Assembly (NCBI GenBank): GCA_964016885.1
Contig: OZ024742.1
Coordinates: 13,930,622-13,994,621 of the forward strand
DNA length: 64,000 nt
Direction: 5' to 3'
Source: Eledone cirrhosa
Lineage: Eukaryota; Mollusca; Cephalopoda; Octopoda; Eledonidae
Made by a program: the position numbers and the translations under genes. This document shows positions 39,270-51,996 of the stretch, piece by piece. Positions within the stretch are counted from its first letter, which is position 1; each line of letters begins with the position of its first letter. The notes under the pieces are model-generated. The model did no database searches, was not told the DNA's origin, and saw only the letters and a list, made by a program, of their open reading frames with translations.

Positions 39270-42200
39270 AAGTGACCACCTGACCTAGTCTAGCCTCAAT
39301 GTGAGACCTAACCCTAGAAGTGACCACCTGACCTAGTCTAGTTTCAATGTGAGACCTAACCCTAAAAGTGACCACCTGACCTAGTCTAGCCTCAATGTGA
39401 GACCATCTAACCCTAGAAGTCACCACCTTACCTAGTCTAGTCTCAATGTGAGACCTAACCCTAGAAGTGACCAGCTGACCTAGTCTAGCCTCAATGTGAG
39501 ACTTCTAACCCTAGAAGTGACAACCTGACCTAGTGTAAACTGAATGTGAGACCTAACCCAAGAAGTGACCACCTGACCTAGTCTAGCCTCAATGTGAGAC
39601 GATCTAACCCAAGAAATGACCACCTGAACTAGTGTAACCTCAATGAGACCTAACCCTAGAAGTGACAACCTAACCTAGTCTAGCCTCAATGTGAGACCTA
39701 ACCCTAGTACTGACCACCTGACCTAGTCTAGCCTCAACGTGAGACCTAACCCTAGAAGTGACCACCTGACCTAATCTAGCCTCAGTGTGAGACTATCTAA
39801 CCCAAGAAGTGACCACCTGACCTAGTCTAGCCTCAATGTGAGACCATCTAACCCTAGAAGTGACCACCTGACCTAGTCTAGCCTCAATGTGAGACTTCTA
39901 ACCCTAGAAGTGACAACCTGACCTAGTGTAAACTCAATGTGAAACCTAACCCAAGAAGTGACCACCTGACCTAGTCTAGCCTCAATGTGAGACGATCTAA
40001 CCCAAGAAGTGACCACCTGACCTAGTGTAACCTCAATGAGACCTTCTTACCCTAGAAGTGACCATCTGACCTAGTCTAGCCTCAATGTGAGACCTAATCC
40101 TAGAAGTGACCACCTGACCTCGTCTATCCATAATGTGAGACTATCTAACCCAAGAAGTGACCACCTGACCTAGTCTAGCCTCAATGTGAGACTTCTAACC
40201 CAAGAAGTGACCACCTGACCTGGTGTTACCTCAATGTGAGACCCTCTAACCCTAGAAGAGACCACCTTACCTAGTCTAGCCTCAATGTGAGACCTAACCC
40301 TAGAAGTGACCACCTGACCTAGTCTAGCCTCAATGTGAGACATAACCCTAGAAGTGACCACCTGACCTAGTCTAGCTTCAATGTGAGATCTAACCCTAGA
40401 AGTGACCACCTGGCCTAGTCTAGCCTCAATGTGAGACCTAACCCTAGAAGTGACCACCTGACCTAGTCTAGCCTCAATGTGTGACCTAACCCTAGAAGTG
40501 ACCACCTGACCTAGTCTAGCCTCAACGTGAGACCATCTAACCCAAGAAGTGACCACCTGACCTAGTCTAGCCTCAATGTGAGACCTAAGCCGAGAAGTCA
40601 GCAAGACCTAGTCTAGCCCTGGAAGTGATCACCTGACCTAGTCTAGCCTCAATGTGAGACTTCTAACCCTAGAAGTGACCACCTGACCTAGTCTAGCCTC
40701 AATGTGAGACCTTCTAAACCTAGAAGTGACCACCTGACGTAGTGTAACCTTAATGTGAGAGCTTCTAACCCAATAAGTGACCACCTGACCTAGTTTAACC
40801 TCAATGTGAGACTTCTAACCATAGAAGTGACCACCTGACCTAGTCTAGCCTCAGTGTGAGATGATCTAACCCAAGAAGTGACCACCTGACCTAGTGTAAC
40901 CTCAATGAGACCTAACCCTAGAAGTGACCACCTGACCTAGTCTAGCCTCAATGTGAGACCTTCTAACCTTAGAAGTGACCACCTGACCTAATCTAGTCTC
41001 AATGTGAGACTATCTAACCCAAGAAGTGACCAGGTGACCTAGTCTAGCCTCAATGTGAGACTTCTAACCCTAGAAGTGATAACCTGACCTAGTGTAAACT
41101 GAATGTGAGACCTAACCCAAGAATTGACCACCTGACCTAGTCTAGCCTCAATGTGAGATGATCTAACCCAAGAAGTGACCACCTGACCTAGTGTAACCTC
41201 AATGAGACCTAACCCTAGAAGTGACCACCTGACCTAGTCTAGCCTCAATGTGAGATCTTCTAACCCTTGAAGTGACCACCTGACCTAGTCTAGCCTCATT
41301 GTGAGACCTAATCCAAGATGTGACCACCTAAACTAGTCTAACCTCAATGTGAGACCTTCTAACCTTAGCAGTGACCACCTGACCTAGTCTAGCCTCAATG
41401 TGAGACCTAACCCTAGAAGTGACCACCTGACCTAGTCTAGTTTCAATGTGAGACCTAACCCTAAAAGTGACCACCTGACCTAGTCTAGCCTCAATGTGAG
41501 ACCATCTAACCCTAGAAGTCACCACCTTACCTAGTCTAGTCTCAATGTGAGACCTAACCCTAGAAGTGACCAGCTGACCTAGTCTAGCCTCAATGTGAGA
41601 CTTCTAACCCTAGAAGTGACAACCTGACCTAGTGTAAACTGAATGTGAGACCTAACCCAAGAAGTGACCACCTGACCTAGTCTAGCCTCAATGTGAGACG
41701 ATCTAACCCAAGAAATGACCACCTGAACTAGTGTAACCTCAATGAGACCTAACCCTAGAAGTGACAACCTAACCTAGTCTAGCCTCAATGTGAGACCTAA
41801 CCCTAGTACTGACCACCTGACCTAGTCTAGCCTCAACGTGAGACCTAACCCTAGAAGTGACCACCTGACCTAATCTAGCCTCAGTGTGAGACTATCTAAC
41901 CCAAGAAGTGACCACCTGACCTAGTCTAGCCTCAATGTGAGACCATCTAACCCTAGAAGTGACCACCTGACCTAGTCTAGCCTCAATGTGAGACTTCTAA
42001 CCCTAGAAGTGACAACCTGACCTAGTGTAAACTCAATGTGAAACCTAACCCAAGAAGTGACCACCTGACCTAGTCTAGCCTCAATGTGAGACGATCTAAC
42101 CCAAGAAGTGACCACCTGACCTAGTGTAACCTCAATGAGACCTTCTTACCCTAGAAGTGACCATCTGACCTAGTCTAGCCTCAATGTGAGACCTAATCCT

Positions 42201-45200
42201 AGAAGTGACCACCTGACCTCGTCTATCCATAATGTGAGACTATCTAACCCAAGAAGTGACCACCTGACCTAGTCTAGCCTCAATGTGAGACTTCTAACCC
42301 AAGAAGTGACCACCTGACCTGGTGTTACCTCAATGTGAGACCCTCTAACCCTAGAAGAGACCACCTTACCTAGTCTAGCCTCAATGTGAGACCTAACCCT
42401 AGAAGTGACCACCTGACCTAGTCTAGCCTCAATGTGAGACATAACCCTAGAAGTGACCACCTGACCTAGTCTAGCTTCAATGTGAGATCTAACCCTAGAA
42501 GTGACCACCTGGCCTAGTCTAGCCTCAATGTGAGACCTAACCCTAGAAGTGACCACCTGACCTAGTCTAGCCTCAATGTGTGACCTAACCCTAGAAGTGA
42601 CCACCTGACCTAGTCTAGCCTCAACGTGAGACCATCTAACCCAAGAAGTGACCACCTGACCTAGTCTAGCCTCAATGTGAGACCTAAGCCGAGAAGTCAG
42701 CAAGACCTAGTCTAGCCCTGGAAGTGATCACCTGACCTAGTCTAGCCTCAATGTGAGACTTCTAACCCTAGAAGTGACCACCTGACCTAGTCTAGCCTCA
42801 ATGTGAGACCTTCTAAACCTAGAAGTGACCACCTGACGTAGTGTAACCTTAATGTGAGAGCTTCTAACCCAATAAGTGACCACCTGACCTAGTTTAACCT
42901 CAATGTGAGACTTCTAACCATAGAAGTGACCACCTGACCTAGTCTAGCCTCAATGTGAGATGATCTAACCCAAGAAGTGACCACCTGACCTAGTGTAACC
43001 TCAATGAGACCTAACCCTAGAAGTGACCACCTGACCTAGTCTAGCCTCAATGTGAGACCTTCTAACCTTAGAAGTGACCACCTGACCTAATCTAGTCTCA
43101 ATGTGAGACTATCTAACCCAAGAAGTGACCAGGTGACCTAGTCTAGCCTCAATGTGAGACTTCTAACCCTAGAAGTGATAACCTGACCTAGTGTAAACTG
43201 AATGTGAGACCTAACCCAAGAATTGACCACCTGACCTAGTCTAGCCTCAATGTGAGATGATCTAACCCAAGAAGTGACCACCTGACCTAGTGTAACCTCA
43301 ATGAGACCTAACCCTAGAAGTGACCACCTGACCTAGTCTAGCCTCAATGTGAGATCTTCTAACCCTTGAAGTGACCACCTGACCTAGTCTAGCCTCATTG
43401 TGAGACCTAATCCAAGATGTGACCACCTAAACTAGTCTAACCTCAATGTGAGACCTTCTAACCTTAGCAGTGACCACCTGACCTAGTCTAGCCTCAATGT
43501 GAGACCTAACCCTAGAAGTGACCACCTGACTTAGTCTAGCCTCAATGTGAGACCTAACCCTTGAAGTGACCACCTGACCTAGTCTAGCCTCAATGTGAGA
43601 CTATCTAACCCAAGAAGTGACCACCTGACCTAGTCTAGCATCAATTTGAGACTAGCTAACCCAAGAAGTGACCACCTGACGTAGTGTAACCTCAATGTGA
43701 GACCTAACCCTAGTAGTGACCACCTGACCTAGTCTAGCCTCAATGTGAGACCTAACCCTAGAAGTGACCACCTGACCTAGTCAAGCTTCAATGTGTGACC
43801 TAACCCTAGAAGTGACCACCTGACTTAGTCTAGCCTCAATGTGAGACCTAAACCTAGAAGTGACCACCTGACCTAGTCTAGCCTCAATGTGACACTATCT
43901 AACCCAAGAAGTGACCACCTGACCTAGTCTAGCCTCAATCTGAGACCTAACCCAAGAAGTGACCACCTGATCTAGTGTAACCTCAATCTGAGACCTAACC
44001 CTAGAAGTGACCACCTGACCTAGTTTAGCCTCAATGTGACACCTTCAAGCCCTAGAAGTGACCACCTGACCTACTTTAGCCTCAATGTGAGACCATCTAA
44101 CCCTAGAAGTGACCACCTGACCTAGTTTATGTTCGATGTGAGACCTAACCCTAGAAGTGACCACCTGACCTAGTCTAGCCTCCAATGTGAGACCTTCTAA
44201 CCCTAGAAGTGACCACCTGACCTAGTCTAGCCTCAATGTGAGACCTAACCCTAGAAGTGACCACCTGACCTAGTCTAGCCTCAATATGAGACCTAACCCT
44301 AGAAGTGACCACCTGACCTAATCTAGTTTCAATGTGAGACCTAACCCTAAAAGTGACCACCTGACCTAGTCTAGCCTCAATGTGAGACCATCTAACCCTA
44401 AAAGTGACCACCTGACCTAGTCTAGCCTCAATGTGAGACTTCTAACCCTAGAAGTGACAACCTGACCTAGTCTAGCCTCAATGTGAGACGATCTAACCCA
44501 AGAAGTGACCACCTGATCTAGTGTAACCTCAATGAGACCTAACCCTAGAAGTGACCATCTGACCTAGTCTAGCCTCAATGTGAGACCTAACCCTAGAAGT
44601 GACCACCTGACCTCGTCTATCCATAATGTGAGACTATCTAACCCAAGAAGTGACCACCTGACCTAGTCTAGCCTTAATGTAAGACTTCTAACCCAAGAAG
44701 TGACCACCTGACCTAGTGTAACCTCAATGTGAGACCCTCTAACCCTAGAAGTGACCACCTTACCTAGTCTAGCCTCAATGTGAGACCTAACCCTAGAAGT
44801 GACCACCTGACCTAGTGTAACCTCAATGTGAGACCTAACCCTAGAAGTGACCACCTGACCTAGTCTAGCCTCAATCTGAGACCTAACCCAAGAAGTGACC
44901 ACCTGACCTAGTGTAACCTCAATCTGAGACCTAACCCTAGAAGTGACCACCTGACCTAGTTTAGCCTCAATGTGACCCCTTCAAACCCTAGAAGTGACCA
45001 CCTGACCTAGTCTAGGTTCGATGTGAGACCTAACCCTAGAAGTGACCACCTGACCTAGTCTAGCCTCCAATGTGAGACCTTCTAACCCAAGAAGTGACCA
45101 CCTGACCTAGTGTAACCTCAATGTGAGACCCTCTAACCCTAGAAGTGACCACCTTACCTAGTCTAGCCTCAATGTGAGACCTAACCCTAGAAGTGACCAC

Positions 45201-45337
45201 CTGACCTAGTGTAACCTCAATGTGAGACCTAACCCTAGAAGTGACCACCTGACCTAGTCTAGCCTCAATGTTAGACTATCTAACCCAAGAAGTGACGACC
45301 TGACCTAGTCTAGCCTCAATCTGAGACCTAACCCAAG
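39270..45337. repeat. Block C2, full 6,068-bp HOR unit 1
   Basis: This is the counterpart of 24614-30681 at an offset of 14,656 bp. It is again two 2,099-bp units plus 1,870 bp. It carries G at 40854 (CTCAGTGTGAGATG) where the C1 unit has A at 26198. The same G is found 6,068 bp further on at 46922. Confidence 0.9.
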
Positions 45338-48300
45338 AAGTGACCACCTGACCTAGTCTAGCCTCAATGTGAGACCTAACCCTAGAAGTGACCACCTGAC
45401 CTAGTCTAGTTTCAATGTGAGACCTAACCCTAAAAGTGACCACCTGACCTAGTCTAGCCTCAATGTGAGACCATCTAACCCTAGAAGTCACCACCTTACC
45501 TAGTCTAGTCTCAATGTGAGACCTAACCCTAGAAGTGACCAGCTGACCTAGTCTAGCCTCAATGTGAGACTTCTAACCCTAGAAGTGACAACCTGACCTA
45601 GTGTAAACTGAATGTGAGACCTAACCCAAGAAGTGACCACCTGACCTAGTCTAGCCTCAATGTGAGACGATCTAACCCAAGAAATGACCACCTGAACTAG
45701 TGTAACCTCAATGAGACCTAACCCTAGAAGTGACAACCTAACCTAGTCTAGCCTCAATGTGAGACCTAACCCTAGTACTGACCACCTGACCTAGTCTAGC
45801 CTCAACGTGAGACCTAACCCTAGAAGTGACCACCTGACCTAATCTAGCCTCAGTGTGAGACTATCTAACCCAAGAAGTGACCACCTGACCTAGTCTAGCC
45901 TCAATGTGAGACCATCTAACCCTAGAAGTGACCACCTGACCTAGTCTAGCCTCAATGTGAGACTTCTAACCCTAGAAGTGACAACCTGACCTAGTGTAAA
46001 CTCAATGTGAAACCTAACCCAAGAAGTGACCACCTGACCTAGTCTAGCCTCAATGTGAGACGATCTAACCCAAGAAGTGACCACCTGACCTAGTGTAACC
46101 TCAATGAGACCTTCTTACCCTAGAAGTGACCATCTGACCTAGTCTAGCCTCAATGTGAGACCTAATCCTAGAAGTGACCACCTGACCTCGTCTATCCATA
46201 ATGTGAGACTATCTAACCCAAGAAGTGACCACCTGACCTAGTCTAGCCTCAATGTGAGACTTCTAACCCAAGAAGTGACCACCTGACCTGGTGTTACCTC
46301 AATGTGAGACCCTCTAACCCTAGAAGAGACCACCTTACCTAGTCTAGCCTCAATGTGAGACCTAACCCTAGAAGTGACCACCTGACCTAGTCTAGCCTCA
46401 ATGTGAGACATAACCCTAGAAGTGACCACCTGACCTAGTCTAGCTTCAATGTGAGATCTAACCCTAGAAGTGACCACCTGGCCTAGTCTAGCCTCAATGT
46501 GAGACCTAACCCTAGAAGTGACCACCTGACCTAGTCTAGCCTCAATGTGTGACCTAACCCTAGAAGTGACCACCTGACCTAGTCTAGCCTCAACGTGAGA
46601 CCATCTAACCCAAGAAGTGACCACCTGACCTAGTCTAGCCTCAATGTGAGACCTAAGCCGAGAAGTCAGCAAGACCTAGTCTAGCCCTGGAAGTGATCAC
46701 CTGACCTAGTCTAGCCTCAATGTGAGACTTCTAACCCTAGAAGTGACCACCTGACCTAGTCTAGCCTCAATGTGAGACCTTCTAAACCTAGAAGTGACCA
46801 CCTGACGTAGTGTAACCTTAATGTGAGAGCTTCTAACCCAATAAGTGACCACCTGACCTAGTTTAACCTCAATGTGAGACTTCTAACCATAGAAGTGACC
46901 ACCTGACCTAGTCTAGCCTCAGTGTGAGATGATCTAACCCAAGAAGTGACCACCTGACCTAGTGTAACCTCAATGAGACCTAACCCTAGAAGTGACCACC
47001 TGACCTAGTCTAGCCTCAATGTGAGACCTTCTAACCTTAGAAGTGACCACCTGACCTAATCTAGTCTCAATGTGAGACTATCTAACCCAAGAAGTGACCA
47101 GGTGACCTAGTCTAGCCTCAATGTGAGACTTCTAACCCTAGAAGTGATAACCTGACCTAGTGTAAACTGAATGTGAGACCTAACCCAAGAATTGACCACC
47201 TGACCTAGTCTAGCCTCAATGTGAGATGATCTAACCCAAGAAGTGACCACCTGACCTAGTGTAACCTCAATGAGACCTAACCCTAGAAGTGACCACCTGA
47301 CCTAGTCTAGCCTCAATGTGAGATCTTCTAACCCTTGAAGTGACCACCTGACCTAGTCTAGCCTCATTGTGAGACCTAATCCAAGATGTGACCACCTAAA
47401 CTAGTCTAACCTCAATGTGAGACCTTCTAACCTTAGCAGTGACCACCTGACCTAGTCTAGCCTCAATGTGAGACCTAACCCTAGAAGTGACCACCTGACC
47501 TAGTCTAGTTTCAATGTGAGACCTAACCCTAAAAGTGACCACCTGACCTAGTCTAGCCTCAATGTGAGACCATCTAACCCTAGAAGTCACCACCTTACCT
47601 AGTCTAGTCTCAATGTGAGACCTAACCCTAGAAGTGACCAGCTGACCTAGTCTAGCCTCAATGTGAGACTTCTAACCCTAGAAGTGACAACCTGACCTAG
47701 TGTAAACTGAATGTGAGACCTAACCCAAGAAGTGACCACCTGACCTAGTCTAGCCTCAATGTGAGACGATCTAACCCAAGAAATGACCACCTGAACTAGT
47801 GTAACCTCAATGAGACCTAACCCTAGAAGTGACAACCTAACCTAGTCTAGCCTCAATGTGAGACCTAACCCTAGTACTGACCACCTGACCTAGTCTAGCC
47901 TCAACGTGAGACCTAACCCTAGAAGTGACCACCTGACCTAATCTAGCCTCAGTGTGAGACTATCTAACCCAAGAAGTGACCACCTGACCTAGTCTAGCCT
48001 CAATGTGAGACCATCTAACCCTAGAAGTGACCACCTGACCTAGTCTAGCCTCAATGTGAGACTTCTAACCCTAGAAGTGACAACCTGACCTAGTGTAAAC
48101 TCAATGTGAAACCTAACCCAAGAAGTGACCACCTGACCTAGTCTAGCCTCAATGTGAGACGATCTAACCCAAGAAGTGACCACCTGACCTAGTGTAACCT
48201 CAATGAGACCTTCTTACCCTAGAAGTGACCATCTGACCTAGTCTAGCCTCAATGTGAGACCTAATCCTAGAAGTGACCACCTGACCTCGTCTATCCATAA

Positions 48301-51300
48301 TGTGAGACTATCTAACCCAAGAAGTGACCACCTGACCTAGTCTAGCCTCAATGTGAGACTTCTAACCCAAGAAGTGACCACCTGACCTGGTGTTACCTCA
48401 ATGTGAGACCCTCTAACCCTAGAAGAGACCACCTTACCTAGTCTAGCCTCAATGTGAGACCTAACCCTAGAAGTGACCACCTGACCTAGTCTAGCCTCAA
48501 TGTGAGACATAACCCTAGAAGTGACCACCTGACCTAGTCTAGCTTCAATGTGAGATCTAACCCTAGAAGTGACCACCTGGCCTAGTCTAGCCTCAATGTG
48601 AGACCTAACCCTAGAAGTGACCACCTGACCTAGTCTAGCCTCAATGTGTGACCTAACCCTAGAAGTGACCACCTGACCTAGTCTAGCCTCAACGTGAGAC
48701 CATCTAACCCAAGAAGTGACCACCTGACCTAGTCTAGCCTCAATGTGAGACCTAAGCCGAGAAGTCAGCAAGACCTAGTCTAGCCCTGGAAGTGATCACC
48801 TGACCTAGTCTAGCCTCAATGTGAGACTTCTAACCCTAGAAGTGACCACCTGACCTAGTCTAGCCTCAATGTGAGACCTTCTAAACCTAGAAGTGACCAC
48901 CTGACGTAGTGTAACCTTAATGTGAGAGCTTCTAACCCAATAAGTGACCACCTGACCTAGTTTAACCTCAATGTGAGACTTCTAACCATAGAAGTGACCA
49001 CCTGACCTAGTCTAGCCTCAATGTGAGATGATCTAACCCAAGAAGTGACCACCTGACCTAGTGTAACCTCAATGAGACCTAACCCTAGAAGTGACCACCT
49101 GACCTAGTCTAGCCTCAATGTGAGACCTTCTAACCTTAGAAGTGACCACCTGACCTAATCTAGTCTCAATGTGAGACTATCTAACCCAAGAAGTGACCAG
49201 GTGACCTAGTCTAGCCTCAATGTGAGACTTCTAACCCTAGAAGTGATAACCTGACCTAGTGTAAACTGAATGTGAGACCTAACCCAAGAATTGACCACCT
49301 GACCTAGTCTAGCCTCAATGTGAGATGATCTAACCCAAGAAGTGACCACCTGACCTAGTGTAACCTCAATGAGACCTAACCCTAGAAGTGACCACCTGAC
49401 CTAGTCTAGCCTCAATGTGAGATCTTCTAACCCTTGAAGTGACCACCTGACCTAGTCTAGCCTCATTGTGAGACCTAATCCAAGATGTGACCACCTAAAC
49501 TAGTCTAACCTCAATGTGAGACCTTCTAACCTTAGCAGTGACCACCTGACCTAGTCTAGCCTCAATGTGAGACCTAACCCTAGAAGTGACCACCTGACTT
49601 AGTCTAGCCTCAATGTGAGACCTAACCCTTGAAGTGACCACCTGACCTAGTCTAGCCTCAATGTGAGACTATCTAACCCAAGAAGTGACCACCTGACCTA
49701 GTCTAGCATCAATTTGAGACTAGCTAACCCAAGAAGTGACCACCTGACGTAGTGTAACCTCAATGTGAGACCTAACCCTAGTAGTGACCACCTGACCTAG
49801 TCTAGCCTCAATGTGAGACCTAACCCTAGAAGTGACCACCTGACCTAGTCAAGCTTCAATGTGTGACCTAACCCTAGAAGTGACCACCTGACTTAGTCTA
49901 GCCTCAATGTGAGACCTAAACCTAGAAGTGACCACCTGACCTAGTCTAGCCTCAATGTGACACTATCTAACCCAAGAAGTGACCACCTGACCTAGTCTAG
50001 CCTCAATCTGAGACCTAACCCAAGAAGTGACCACCTGATCTAGTGTAACCTCAATCTGAGACCTAACCCTAGAAGTGACCACCTGACCTAGTTTAGCCTC
50101 AATGTGACACCTTCAAGCCCTAGAAGTGACCACCTGACCTACTTTAGCCTCAATGTGAGACCATCTAACCCTAGAAGTGACCACCTGACCTAGTTTATGT
50201 TCGATGTGAGACCTAACCCTAGAAGTGACCACCTGACCTAGTCTAGCCTCCAATGTGAGACCTTCTAACCCTAGAAGTGACCACCTGACCTAGTCTAGCC
50301 TCAATGTGAGACCTAACCCTAGAAGTGACCACCTGACCTAGTCTAGCCTCAATATGAGACCTAACCCTAGAAGTGACCACCTGACCTAATCTAGTTTCAA
50401 TGTGAGACCTAACCCTAAAAGTGACCACCTGACCTAGTCTAGCCTCAATGTGAGACCATCTAACCCTAAAAGTGACCACCTGACCTAGTCTAGCCTCAAT
50501 GTGAGACTTCTAACCCTAGAAGTGACAACCTGACCTAGTCTAGCCTCAATGTGAGACGATCTAACCCAAGAAGTGACCACCTGATCTAGTGTAACCTCAA
50601 TGAGACCTAACCCTAGAAGTGACCATCTGACCTAGTCTAGCCTCAATGTGAGACCTAACCCTAGAAGTGACCACCTGACCTCGTCTATCCATAATGTGAG
50701 ACTATCTAACCCAAGAAGTGACCACCTGACCTAGTCTAGCCTTAATGTAAGACTTCTAACCCAAGAAGTGACCACCTGACCTAGTGTAACCTCAATGTGA
50801 GACCCTCTAACCCTAGAAGTGACCACCTTACCTAGTCTAGCCTCAATGTGAGACCTAACCCTAGAAGTGACCACCTGACCTAGTGTAACCTCAATGTGAG
50901 ACCTAACCCTAGAAGTGACCACCTGACCTAGTCTAGCCTCAATCTGAGACCTAACCCAAGAAGTGACCACCTGACCTAGTGTAACCTCAATCTGAGACCT
51001 AACCCTAGAAGTGACCACCTGACCTAGTTTAGCCTCAATGTGACCCCTTCAAACCCTAGAAGTGACCACCTGACCTAGTCTAGGTTCGATGTGAGACCTA
51101 ACCCTAGAAGTGACCACCTGACCTAGTCTAGCCTCCAATGTGAGACCTTCTAACCCAAGAAGTGACCACCTGACCTAGTGTAACCTCAATGTGAGACCCT
51201 CTAACCCTAGAAGTGACCACCTTACCTAGTCTAGCCTCAATGTGAGACCTAACCCTAGAAGTGACCACCTGACCTAGTGTAACCTCAATGTGAGACCTAA

Positions 51301-51405
51301 CCCTAGAAGTGACCACCTGACCTAGTCTAGCCTCAATGTTAGACTATCTAACCCAAGAAGTGACGACCTGACCTAGTCTAGCCTCAATCTGAGACCTAAC
51401 CCAAG
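45338..51405. repeat. Block C2, full 6,068-bp HOR unit 2 (extra copy)
   Basis: This unit matches unit 1 at exactly 6,068 bp and shares its derived G at 46922. It is the additional unit that lengthens the offset between D1 and D2 from 14,656 to 20,724 bp. I saw almost no differences from unit 1. Confidence 0.9.
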
Positions 51406-51996
51406 AAGTGACCACCTGACCTAGTCTAGCCTCAATGTGAGACCTAACCCTAGAAGTGACCACCTGACCTAGTCTAGTTTCAATGTGAGACCTAACCCTA
51501 AAAGTGACCACCTGACCTAGTCTAGCCTCAATGTGAGACCATCTAACCCTAGAAGTCACCACCTTACCTAGTCTAGTCTCAATGTGAGACCTAACCCTAG
51601 AAGTGACCAGCTGACCTAGTCTAGCCTCAATGTGAGACTTCTAACCCTAGAAGTGACAACCTGACCTAGTGTAAACTGAATGTGAGACCTAACCCAAGAA
51701 GTGACCACCTGACCTAGTCTAGCCTCAATGTGAGACGATCTAACCCAAGAAATGACCACCTGAACTAGTGTAACCTCAATGAGACCTAACCCTAGAAGTG
51801 ACAACCTAACCTAGTCTAGCCTCAATGTGAGACCTAACCCTAGTACTGACCACCTGACCTAGTCTAGCCTCAACGTGAGACCTAACCCTAGAAGTGACCA
51901 CCTGACCTAATCTAGCCTCAGTGTGAGACTATCTAACCCAAGAAGTGACCACCTGACCTAGTCTAGCCTCAATGTGAGACCATCTAACCCTAGAAG
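51406..51996. repeat. Block C2, trailing partial 6,068-bp unit
   Basis: About 590 bp ends at the same point as in C1, with AGAAGAGACC at 51992-52001. The identical C-to-D junction shows that C and D were duplicated as one segment. Confidence 0.85.
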
